Of a DNA stretch of 64,000 bases, positions 32,024-42,404 are shown piece by piece (positions within the stretch are counted from its first letter, which is position 1; each line of letters starts with the position of its first letter). The notes under the pieces were generated by a model that was not told where the DNA came from, did no database searches, and worked only from the letters and a program-made list of their open reading frames with translations. This stretch comes from Diaporthe sp. PMI_573 (Eukaryota; Ascomycota; Sordariomycetes; Diaporthales; Diaporthaceae), in contig JAJTUP010000025.1 of assembly GCA_021399435.1 (NCBI GenBank), forward strand, positions 884,578 to 948,577. The letters are read 5' to 3'. The translations under genes and the position numbers were made by a program.

Positions 32024-34098
32024 ATGCCGCCCCAGAGCACGGTGTCACCTATGCTCAAGATGGAGCACAACCCCAACCAGACCAGATGGTGGGAGAGCAG
32101 GGCATACGAGCAAGTCCGTGTCGACATCCAGGTTCGATTGCCTGACCACCTTCGGAAGATCGGGTACGCCAAGCAGGAACTCGCCCGCAATGCGAAGAAG
32201 AAGAAACCAAATCCGGCATGTACCCGTCACAACGAATGGATCATACGGGGTCAACTCGAAAAGATTCAACAGCAATTCGCGCGATGGCAGCAGAGACTCT
32301 CAGACAACGGGTATGTATATTCTTCTCTCGCCTCTCTCTGGGTTCGACACTGACATGTGTGTGTATGACTCTTAGTGATACCTTTCGTTGGAAACAGATC
32401 CCGGGCGCCCAACATTGGGCTAGATTCAACTGGACGGCCATCCTCCCCAGCCCTGGTGACGAGTGGAATGATCACATACCCGTCTTTGGATTGGAGTCTG
32501 CGGCTTTGAGCGACAAGCCCTCCTTCTCTGGCCCTGAATCCGCTGCGAACGGCGGTTCCTACATAGAGCACTCTGATCCCCTGATCCACCATACCTTCAA
32601 CCCTCCAGGAGCCCTCCAGAACGGCTTCCCTACCAGCTACGGTACCTTCGAGCCCGCAAGACGTTTCCCTATCAATGTTCTCACCTACCATCGTGTCTTC
32701 AAGCCCGTAGAGAGATTCAATTCTGGCGCCCCGACAGCTCACAGTGCCTTGGAGTCGGCAAGAGCCTTACCTACCCGCATCACAGGCTTCTCGTCTGGTT
32801 CGGTTTCAATTAACCCCTTTCCTAAAGAAGGTTTCTCTTCCCCTTCCGACAGTCGAGCTACTACGGCGAGGAGCTTGGCAGGAAGCTCAATGGCGAACCT
32901 GAAGTACGCCAATCACTCTGGCGATTTCAACCCCAAGCTTGTTGATGGAAGCCTTGGCATCAGCCACCAATCGCGGCACCGTGAGGGCATCGGACTGTCT
33001 GCACAACACAACTCCGCCGCAGCTGCTCTTTCCAGAGCCGCTACGAAGCGTGATCGCTCGCATCCGACAATGATGAACGCCGGAGAGGATGACAGCTCCC
33101 TGAGGGCCTTCGAGGGACAAGCTTACAAGAAGCAGAGAGTTAGCACACAGCATCCACCAGCAGGTAGGCAAGACTTGATTTCACAACTCGCTGCCGCCGC
33201 CAAACCACTGCGCCGCCCAAACTTGGAGCGGGGACGCTCCATCCTTATGGCGGCCAGTACCAGGGGAGGTGATGGCTCATTCGTTGTTCCCGAAACGGAG
33301 AAAGGAAGTGACCCGAGAAGGGTCTCCAGCCCACGATCGCGACAAGTTGTTACCATGCCTCTCCAACAGCGCCGTTCCGCCCCGTCCATCCCAACCCAGC
33401 CGGTTACCAATCGTACTCGCGGTGTGCTCAGAACGAGCAGTCCCTGTGAACAGCAGTCAAAGGCCCGGATGATCCGATACAAACAGAGGCCCGATCTTCC
33501 AGCAGACATGGGAATGGTATCTAGAAAGCACGACAACGAGTCTGGTGGGAGTGGTCAGCACACACGACCCAAAGCTGCCGTCACCCCTGCAAGAGAGGCA
33601 AAGAAGGTTCCAGAGTCCCAGTCCTCTGTACGACGTTCAGGCATTGATGGAAGGGCTATCGGGGGAAGAATCTGGGAGCTGTCCCAGTCGGCGCACCTCA
33701 GAGACTCTGCCTCCCACTCTGCGAGGGTTCGGTACCTTCAAGACTGTGTTGAGCTACAGCAGCAGAGCTTACAACTCTTCTATCGATCATCTGCTGGCCA
33801 GAAGACTGTGGAATACAACACTGCATTCACGGGCTTCCGTCACGGTGGTTCTGGAATGAGGTGCTCTTTATGCCAGACCATATTCCATGAGCAATATGGC
33901 TCCAAGAAGAACCCTACTGCGCCTGGACTCAAGATCATTGCTAGTACTACGACCTTCCTCAAACACGTACTCCTTGGTCACACGGCATACGAGCCATCAG
34001 TTCGATGCGAAGAAATGCTAGCAGTGATAGACCGGTACCCACGTTTCGGTAATATTCCCCGTCCAGCTCAATTGAGCGTTACGATTCGGCTGACGTAG
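32024..34098 (+). CDS. 669-aa protein of unknown function with C2H2-like C-terminus, two exons
   Basis: Exon 1 32024-32310 and exon 2 32376-34098; the 65-bp intron is GTATGT ... CACTGAC ... CTTAG and the split Gly codon preserves frame. The first ~110 residues form a charged, probably helical part (QVRVDIQVRLPDHLRKIGYAK; QLEKIQQQFARWQQRL) followed by GDTFRWKQIPGAQHWARFNW. The middle, about 120-530, is low-complexity, Ser/Pro/Arg-rich and likely disordered. The last ~120 residues are compact: RYLQDCVELQQQSLQLFY, then MRCSLCQTIFHEQYG and FLKHVLLGHTAYEP, giving C-x2-C and H-x4-H at a wide spacing that could bind zinc. No name recognised. Its upstream leader is shared with the neighbouring 2EXR gene. 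Confidence 0.78.
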
Positions 34099-34746
34099 TT
34101 GCCCAACAGTAGCGTACCTCGAGCAAAATGCGTTAGGTACCAGCGTCTCCGATCTCCAGGCACTGCTCCAAAACGCTCAGCTGCCGACACTGGCTTTCCT
34201 TGAGAGATTCCGAATGACCGCAAAACCATATCATCATTGAGACGTGCAAAATTACTCCGAGGTCATATCCAGTCTGGCGAAAAGGCCAGCAGAATCCGAG
34301 GTATCGAGTGAACGTCATCCCATGCCGTCCTTTCCCACCATCGCTGTTCCTCTGGTATCCTATCCCATTAATCACCAAGTTTTTGAGGATGTGGTTTGAC
34401 AACGTCCAGGTGGATGTGGTTGCAGCACCACGAGTCTTTTAAGAATGCCTTACGATCTGCTCATGACGGATTTCATTTTTGGTGGCTATCGGATATCTCC
34501 TGCAGTGGGCCGTGAAGACAGTCATGTCTGTTTCTGGGGATGGTAGCCCCGTTGTAGACGGACGACTTAGCAAACTCGTCCGTAATGTAGTAATATAATC
34601 ACTTAGTCGTTGATTCATCGCTCCTGATATGCCAGTGATTGTGACGAGCCAGTTTCCGCACTTGTGATGCCTCTACCATGGCACCAGCTCACCACATACC
34701 AACAGCCAGAGTCATTAAATTCAGAACCTCTCTCAAATCCCTTTTT
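34099..34746. other. intergenic between the C2H2-like and 2EXR genes
   Basis: No gene recognised; a minus frame at 34133-34402 has no support. Confidence 0.5.
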
Positions 34747-34873
34747 GGTCCTGGGCAAGACCAGAAAAGCTGCCCCGACGAGAAGGCCCCACCTCCTTGC
34801 CAGAGGGGAAAGCCCGGCCTTTGTTTTTTTGCATCACAGACAGACAGAAGCCACTGCTCGGCCTGAGCAAACA
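34747..34873 (+). promoter_or_regulatory. leader module shared with the 32024 gene, copy 2
   Basis: Matches 31421-31545 in ordered blocks (gtcctgggcaagaccagaaa; ctccttgccagagggg; ctgctcggcctgagcaaac). It ends about 375 bp before the ATG of the 2EXR gene, so it may be promoter or 5' UTR. Confidence 0.6.
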
Positions 34874-35248
34874 AGAGACATCAACTTGCCATCTCCCTGA
34901 AACGTTACCTGTGGAAGCCCTTTCCAGTTTCATCCAAATTGCAGGTGGCCATCCACTCAATAACCGCGAGGTGAGGTAAGCCTAGAAAGTCATTTGACGT
35001 GGTTGATACCTGTGTGGTTTCGAGGCGCTACCGACCACCCACAATCGCAGCTAAATTTTCATCCCATCTTGAATCAACGTCAATTCCAGCGCCCAGGCTC
35101 GCTCACAGCAGCCCGCCCCACAGAAAGCAAACAAACAAACCACCACGCCATCGCTTCGGCTTCAGAAAGAACAAAACGTCCCCTTCGATCTTCCAGCAAG
35201 CTCTCGCGAAGCACAACACCAGTTCTCACCACCTTGGCATCACAGAAA

Positions 35249-36784
35249 ATGTCTGATCCAGGCGATGCAGCCAGCATCACCATGGCGAACACTCCAGTGG
35301 CCACTGTCAGCGCCGTTGACCCTGACGATCCCCTTCTCGACCTTGGCAGCTTTTTCGAGAGGGCAGCACACTTTGACGCTTTGGATTACGTCGGTGCCTT
35401 CCTCAAGATGTCTACCAAGAAAGACCCCCTCGCTAGTTACGACGACAACGTCATCGCAGACCTCCCCAACTTCCTAGAGATGGCAATTTACGAGGACCCC
35501 ATTGATGACCTCGCACTTTTCTTCGCGAAGGCTTGCCGCTGGTTTGTTTCCTTTCTGTGGGCCATAGTAGTTGAGAGGCTGATAATCTCTCATAGGGCAT
35601 GCTCCAAAGGGCCTGATGGCACTTTCTGGTTATTCCCTGAGCTCCCCTACGAAATTCGGCTCATGGTCTGGGAGCAGTGCATTCCCAGTCAGGTCCATCT
35701 CGTCGCCGAGAACGTCTACGAGGGCCTGATCGACGACCGGTTCGACATACTCGTGAAAGCAATCAACAGCATTGGCGTGAATCCATGGTCCACCTTCGAC
35801 GCCGATGAAGAATTGGACGAATTGTGTAAGTCTCTTTTCGGTTGCAAAGCCACGTATGGGGTTCTCGACGAGATCAATGCCTTGGATCAAGCGATGTCCT
35901 ACCATAACCGCAACTGCAAGCCAGCCTTCCCCACTGCTTTCGGGCAGAAGCTGCCTTTCATAGCCCAAGTCAACCACGAGGCTCGTTTCCATGCCCTGAA
36001 ACACCAAACTAGGTGCTGCAACCTTGCTTTCGTCCATAAAGATATGCTGGCTGAGATCGATCGCGTTGAGGGGTCACCTGTCTGGCTGAATTGCAACAAG
36101 GACACTGTGCTGGTCAAAACACAGTACCAGTACCCTCCTGCTGACGCCCACTCAGCCGACACTGTTTCCGGAGATGGAGATGGACGGGTTGCCGTCAGAA
36201 ATGATGGTCTACTCGATATGGTCACCAGAAACAAGATCCAGGCAGCCATTTATTCGGATGTCCTTGAGCGTGCACCTTCTTCTTTCTACCACAGCCTTAC
36301 CCAGACGACCAAGGAGGTGGATATAGTTGTGGGAGTATTTCAATTCCGCGATATACTGGACAGTACAGCAGCCATCACCGAGCTATTTGGACTATTTGGC
36401 GAGGAGTCGATGGCCCTTATTCCGGCTAAGAACTCCCTGCTCCTCCGCAAGCTCTTCAATGCCCATGCTGCCTTTGGTCCCGACTATTACAAAGAGACCT
36501 TATGGGTACTTGATGATTTTTTGATGGTCTATGAGGTACCCCGTCGCCCGTCCGACTTCGATGAATACTGCGAGCTGATGCGAGGCTTGGCACATGGTTG
36601 CATGACATCCTGTGAGCACTACCTTATGTCGCGTAGCTTCAGTGGGCCGGACGGTGAAGCCCTCAGTCGTCAATGGAAGGCCGATGTGTCTGCAACCTTC
36701 TGGGCACATTTCAATCCGGTGTTTATCGTCCACCGTTGTGGAAGCCCCGTCTTGATCGATGCAAGATACCAGGATGAGTCCTAG
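35249..36784 (+). CDS. 2EXR-domain protein
   Basis: The ATG at 35249 (MSDPGDAAS) is the first in a frame that is open further upstream without ATG. The family motif FWLFPELPYEIRLMVWEQC (about residues 107-125) is the EXR signature of fungal 2EXR proteins (F-x-x-L-P-x-E-I-R-x-x-I-W). The 54 bp at 35542-35595 (GTTTGT ... CTGATAA ... CATAG) look like an intron although they leave the frame open; with splicing the protein is 493 aa, without it 511 aa with an odd hydrophobic insert (FVSFLWAIVV). I favour splicing. Later blocks IVVGVFQFRDILD, LFGLFGEESMALIP and EALSRQWKADVSATF recur in the dead paralogue at 24211-25270. 2EXR proteins are greatly expanded in Sordariomycetes and their role is unknown. 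Confidence 0.85.
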   Translation: MSDPGDAASITMANTPVATVSAVDPDDPLLDLGSFFERAAHFDALDYVGAFLKMSTKKDPLASYDDNVIADLPNFLEMAIYEDPIDDLALFFAKACRWFVSFLWAIVVERLIISHRACSKGPDGTFWLFPELPYEIRLMVWEQCIPSQVHLVAENVYEGLIDDRFDILVKAINSIGVNPWSTFDADEELDELCKSLFGCKATYGVLDEINALDQAMSYHNRNCKPAFPTAFGQKLPFIAQVNHEARFHALKHQTRCCNLAFVHKDMLAEIDRVEGSPVWLNCNKDTVLVKTQYQYPPADAHSADTVSGDGDGRVAVRNDGLLDMVTRNKIQAAIYSDVLERAPSSFYHSLTQTTKEVDIVVGVFQFRDILDSTAAITELFGLFGEESMALIPAKNSLLLRKLFNAHAAFGPDYYKETLWVLDDFLMVYEVPRRPSDFDEYCELMRGLAHGCMTSCEHYLMSRSFSGPDGEALSRQWKADVSATFWAHFNPVFIVHRCGSPVLIDARYQDES

Positions 36785-38479
36785 GCATCCGAGAGCCCCA
36801 GAGATGACGGAAGCTGGGGATGGAGGGAGCAAGCACATTGGGACTCGAGACATTTCACGAGTCGGAAAGGATCATGATTTGGACTGGAGCCATTGCTGGT
36901 AATAGGTCGACGGAGGGCTTTTTCGGGTGATGGAAGGGGATGCGGGCCTTGCACCGAGGATGGCGGGTCCTGATGGATTCTCTTGGCAGTAATGACAAGC
37001 AATGTGATCTATCTGCACCAGCTGTTACACGAGATATAATGTGACACTCGTACCATAGGAGGTCTCAGGTCTCCCGGAGGAATTCATTCCAGCAGAGGCT
37101 ATCACACAGGATGCTGTCTCACGAGAGGTTATTCCCAAGGAGGCCATCTGCTACGGATGAGAACGTGGATATGACACGACCTGGGGAGTTGGGGCAGTGG
37201 GATGCCATGTTCGTGGCGGCCAGCGTATTTCTACGTTGGCAGAAAGGGGCATGCTTCAACTTGTCACTCTCGCCCTGTTGTGGGCTTCCTTTGGCTCGAG
37301 GGGCAAAGGGACAGTTGCAGAGATGTTTCCTCTCATGCCTGAAACCAGAACCTGCATGATGCGTGTTGGGCAGCATAGTGTATGAGATATGAGTCTGTTG
37401 GAAGGTTGTCTGTCTCGTGTGTGTCGTCGAGCTGAAAGTCGAGACACGGGACAAGGCAGCCACGTTCTGGGGTGATCCTCCTTCGATCGGAGCTTAGCCT
37501 GCTTAGGCTCGCGGACCGCCTGGGTTGGGGCAGCCTAGAGCTCCACAAGCTCCTGGGGACATTTGCGACTTGCAGGGTCTCCCAAGCTTGGTGGGGGGTG
37601 GAAGTGGGCCTCCAAAATCCTCCGCCAACCTTAATCTGGGCTGTGGGTGGAGGGTAAGCAGACACCAACCGACGGCCTGGTGGTCGAGAAGCGAAAAGCT
37701 TCGATTCGACTGGAAGCGGTAAATGCAACAGCAACAGGTCGAACCGTGCTGCTGGGTCGGGCACTCGGGGGGGCGGTGTCAGGTCAGAAGGGGCAACCAA
37801 CAGGTGCATTTTGCACACACCACACCAACTCACCGTCAGGTCCCATCACCAACCGTCGCCCGTTGGGTGTGGGCTGGCGGCTCCATCACAGCTCCAGGGC
37901 TCGTTGGTGCAGGCTTCCACAAACCTGTGACCGCTCTTTTACCATTCAAACCATTCCGCATCCTTCTAATGCGGCACGGTAGCTCGCTTGAGAGGAACCC
38001 CCTTTTTGCGCGCCCATCAATCAGCCGGCGCATCGGACCCGGGAGGTGTAATGTGGCTGTCCCACACTCCTGATCCTGCGAGGCGGCTCCATCCAGCTGA
38101 AGGGCTCGGCCCTCAGCCTTGTCCACCAACAACCAGCTGACTACTTTTCCAGTCCAATGGCCTGCGCCGTCCTTGCCGTACTGTACGGGCCGATCAACAT
38201 TCCCGCCCTGCTATTCTTTTTTTGTGTTGCGGCTCTTGTCTGTTCTCCATTCTGTGCTGACATGGCTTTGCTCTCGTGCAGGTAGAAAAGATCCAACATG
38301 CCGCCCTTCTCGACCTGAAGAGGCATGCTCATTCTGTGACCAAGTCCTCCCACGTCCGGCTTCCTAGCACATCTCCCTACCTCGATCTATCCTGTCGTCG
38401 GTCCGATCTTCTCTTTGGCGACAGCTGATACCCGTGATACCCGACCTTTCGGTCTCTTGCTTTATATTCGCTCTATAAG
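36785..38479. other. 1.7-kb intergenic region upstream of the modin-like gene
   Basis: No gene recognised. The last ~450 bp are likely promoter and 5' UTR, with pyrimidine-rich runs. A short ggcggctccatc...gctc block occurs twice (about 37878 and 38083). Confidence 0.5.
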
Positions 38480-40608
38480 ATGGAGGACAACGAGTACGTC
38501 GTGTCCATCGCCGCCCTGATCATATCGGTCGTCGCCTTGATCGGGGCCATCCTGCAACTGCTCCAGCAATACTATGCCTCGGCCATTGGATACTCCAGCT
38601 GTAACGAGCGGGTCTTGGGCCCCTGGGCCGCCACAAGGAGGAGGATCTTAAGATACTCAGAACTCCGATTCGAGGTCCGCTTCGAGGCCCCCGTCCTCTT
38701 CGTCTGTCCGCCAACCAACACGAGGGGTCCAGTACCCACCGAGGAGGTCAAGTTCCTCAAGGGCACAGAGCAGAGCGAGGCAGAGACCAGGTCCCTGCCG
38801 CTCCTGAGGAACGAGCAGGACAGGCAGAATGCCGAGCAGAAGGAGGTTGAGAAGCTGAACCGCCAGGCAAGGCCCCACACACGCGTGCACACCGCCGACA
38901 ACGAGCGTGCCACCTGGGCCATCCTGCTGCAGGCGGTGCAGCAGATGGAGTACAAGAGCCACGAGTGGGAGGTCGAGACACTCAAGCAGGATGCGGTCCG
39001 GTCGGGCCCCAAGGCTGAGCTCCCGGAATCGGTTGCTGGCTGGGAGTCGCACACTGCCGTGGTCGCCCTGCAGCCCAAGCTGAGGAGCTGGGACACCATG
39101 CCCGACGCCGTCAAGAAGCCTTACGCCACCACCACCATCTGCCACATCGTTGAGATTGCAGCCATGCTGGGCCTGCACTGGAAGGAATTCGACCGGTCCA
39201 ACCAGAAGTACCTGGCCGAGGGCAACGGCTACCTCCTCACCGGCCACGAGGTCCAGGATCTCGGCATTGCCTTTAATTTCCAGATGTACGGCAGCAACAA
39301 GTTCGAGCAGAACCGCATTATCCCGACCGACGAGATGAAACTGCTGGCCTTTGGAAATGTCCCCACCATCTACCGAGAGGTCAAGGATGGCAAGGCAGCG
39401 TACGACAACGAAGACCCCAAGAACTCGTGGGTTCTCCAGTTCGGCAGCACGACGGAGCTTGTCGATTCTCTCTCCCACTTTGGATGCAATGCCAAGACGA
39501 CCAACTACTTCCGTGACCCGCAAAAGAAGCACGCACATCTCTTCCCTGGTAAGAAGCACCACTCACACTTTTCCCTCTCCTGGCGCTGCCATGGCGTCAA
39601 CGCAACATATCTGGTCCTTACTAACTGACCACCTTGCCAGTCGTCTTTGAGGTCCTTGGCATGGTGGCCAAGCCCTTTTACATCGAGAACACGTACTACC
39701 GCTACTTGCCCAACCCGACGACGTACAGCTGGAACAAGAAGGACTTCTCGCTCCCCAAGCTGATTCTCGAGTTCAACCGCGCCGTCAACGATGATGACAT
39801 CGCCCCCCAGACAGACCACCTGGTCCAGCTGCAGAAGTGGGTCTACGACGTGGCCAAGCACCTCCACAACAAGAAGGCGTGGCGCGATGACAGCTTCTTC
39901 CCGATGACCCTCCTGCGGGCGCTGAACGAGGCCATCGCCAAGTGCGACAAGTACCTCAAGGACGAGGGCTCTGACCTGGTGTCCCTGGTGATCCGCGAGC
40001 ACGTCCAGGAGGTCATGCGCCTGCTCAACACGCGGGCGCCGTCGTCGCCGTCGTCGCCCGTCGACAGCGGCGACGAGTCGACGCTGGAGCACGAGAGCCA
40101 GACGTTTGACGAGCTCAACAGCGCGGGGCCCGAGGAGAAACAACTCAAGTTTATGGACATCTACTTCACGACGGTCCACCAGGCGGTGACGCGGAACTGC
40201 CACGAGGTGCTGCGCAAGAAGAACAGCACCAGGTACGTGCACTCGCCCTCGCAGTCGAGGGTCGACCTGTCGGGGATGGTGGCCGACGACGGCGCGACCG
40301 CGGTGATGCGCGACAGCGTGGGGTCGGAGCTCAGCGGGGCCAACAACAACGAGAAGGCGGACCCCGCCGCGGAGGCGAGGCGGTCGTCGACGCCGCAGCT
40401 GCTCGTTACGCCCGGCCACGGCGGCGACGGCATGGCGCGGCTAAAGAGGATGTCTACCACGCTGCACGAGCAGCTCACGGGGAACGTGTGGTGCACGCTT
40501 GTTTTCCGCATGCTCTGCTGGCTCCTGCTGCATGACTTCCACAGGAAGGACGTGCAGATCAGCAAGAGTGAGCTTTATGGGAGCCGGCTGCCTGTCTATA
40601 TTGTCTAG
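38480..40608 (+). CDS. modin-like conserved fungal protein, two exons
   Basis: Exon 1 38480-39548 and exon 2 39641-40608 give 678 aa. The 92-bp intron has GTAAGA, a perfect TACTAAC branch site and CCAG. The start MEDNEYVVSIAALIISVVALIGAILQ places a membrane span or signal anchor at residues about 8-28, followed by QQYYASAIGYSSCNE and the motif LRFEVRFEAPVLFVCPP. The central part contains WDTMPDAVKKPYATTTICHI and GNGYLLTGHEVQDLGI. The C-terminal third has acidic and Ser-rich linkers before a last ordered stretch (FRMLCWLLLHDFHRKDVQI). I recall proteins of this pattern annotated as modin in Podospora, Fusarium and others; their biochemical role is not established. GC-rich coding (third positions mostly C or G) unlike the accessory flanks. 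Intact. Confidence 0.85.
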
Positions 40609-42404
40609 GGAAGGACTCTAGTGGCAGGGGCCTTGGTTGTTTGTTGTTGTCTTGCATGCATTTTGGGCATATATTATACCAGGGGCTGGCGCATTGGGCG
40701 GGTGTTAATTTCTGGGCATGCGGTGTGATCTCAGCGTGCATCTGGCTGTGTTCTGTGTTTGGACGCGGGGGTTTTCGTCTTGCATACGTGCATACGAGGG
40801 AGCTGGCGAGGTAGATATATCCAGCTTGGCCTTGATCTGAGCGGTACTTAATCATGAGTTAATGAGGTCATTTAGCAGCTACCTACATACATCATTCGTG
40901 GGTATTCGTTCATGTCAGCCCTGTATTGTTCTCGTTGGAGAGGTCCAGCCTCGGCTGATGCTTCTGCTGTAGCTCAATGCTTAACCCCACCACGGTGTAA
41001 CAAACGGCCGCGGAGCTTGATAGCTGAGCTGTCAGTCAGAGTCAAAACATGCATTGTCCGCTAGTTCGTTCATGGGCGTTTTATTTGCCACCGCAGCTAA
41101 CAGTAAGTGATGGTGGCTGCCTCCCAAAACTGAATGGCCGCAAGCTCTGACTTGCCCATGGCCAATGATAGAGGTTACCAACGGGTATGTGACCGTGTCG
41201 CATGAATCTGTTTGGTATATGCTGGAATGCTATAGCCGTCTTCCCGCGTGGCTGACCCCGGGAGGGGCCAAGCTGCCGTTGTTGGTGGTGTTGGGAAACG
41301 GTGGCCGGACTATCTGGCCGACTGCACCAGGAAGATTACAGCACAGCACACAGCACACAGCACAGTATGCACGCCGTTGTTCATGGTGCCGACATTTCCG
41401 TCGTTCTGGAGCCAGGTCACGGGACGGCTGCAGGAGGCGTGGGGACCTGCTGGGACCGCGCATGCAGGAATTCCCCAGGGGAAGAATCCGAGTTGTCGCT
41501 TTGGGGGCCCGGAATCTGCAAGGGCCCCGCCCTGAATGGGACTGATAGGTTGTGCGGGCCGACCAATGACTGCCGGGCGGTTGGAGCGGCTGGCTGGCCA
41601 TGCTCTGCTGTGTATGTGTGTGTTTTTTTCGCCGAGGAGGAGGGTCCCGCTCGATTGGCGCCGGGGCGGCCTCTTGGGCGGTTGTTCGGAAGCCTCACTG
41701 TGTGTACAGTAATCACTCGTGGATCAGGGAGGGCGTTGGGCAGTCCTTGGGCCATCCCTGGGCCATCCTTACGTCCCCGGAAGCGATCCGGGACCTAGAA
41801 CATGTCAACTTTATGCAGTGGCTTGAGTCTTGACCACTGACACGTGGGAAAAAGGAAAGTAAGAAAGGTAATAAACGGCTGTTCAGTGTGCGTCTCTGTT
41901 TGCCCGCCAGTGCTTGCCCACTGGCACTAATACCCTTAGTCCCTCACTCCCTCCCTCCTCCCTTAGTTCCCAAGCTTCATCAACACCCCCTCACACATCT
42001 CCCCTCTGCGGAACCAACGACTGCGATTGTGGGCACCTGTTTCAGAAATCTGCACTCCGGCTTAATCGATATCCAGTGACGGCGACTGCAAGTGGGTGGG
42101 CTCGCCGCTACTGCAGCAGCATACAGTACTGCAGGAAAAGGGGGGGCTCCCAGACCGCCTCTTCGGGCTTGCGACATCTCGCGACACACACACACACACA
42201 CACAGACAGACAGTGACCTCAGCAGGAGGCTGGGACACCGACCTCTTACAGCCCTTCCTGTTTTTTTCCCGGGGGGCAACTGGATTTATACCTACTTTTT
42301 TGGAACATTTTCTTTTCCGTCTTTCTGGTTCGGTAATTGGCTCTGGACAGTCAATCAATCTTGTGTAGGAGGGTTTCGAGGGATTTCATTCACTGGTTGT
42401 CAAG
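40609..42404. other. 1.8-kb intergenic region with simple repeats
   Basis: A (CACAG)-like run near 41340-41365 and (CA)n at 42185-42205. The region before 42405 is pyrimidine-rich (tccctccctcctccc near 41947) and probably holds promoter and 5' UTR. No gene recognised; frames at 41165-41833 are GC-driven chance frames. Confidence 0.5.

Noticed and set aside
35542..35595. Membrane span (FVSFLWAIVV) in the 2EXR protein
   Set aside because: The stretch is bounded by GTTTGT and CATAG with a branch-like CTGATAA, so it is more likely a 54-bp in-frame intron.
38657..40419. Minus-strand open frames of about 300 codons
   Set aside because: Antisense of the modin-like gene; low-complexity composition with no family resemblance.
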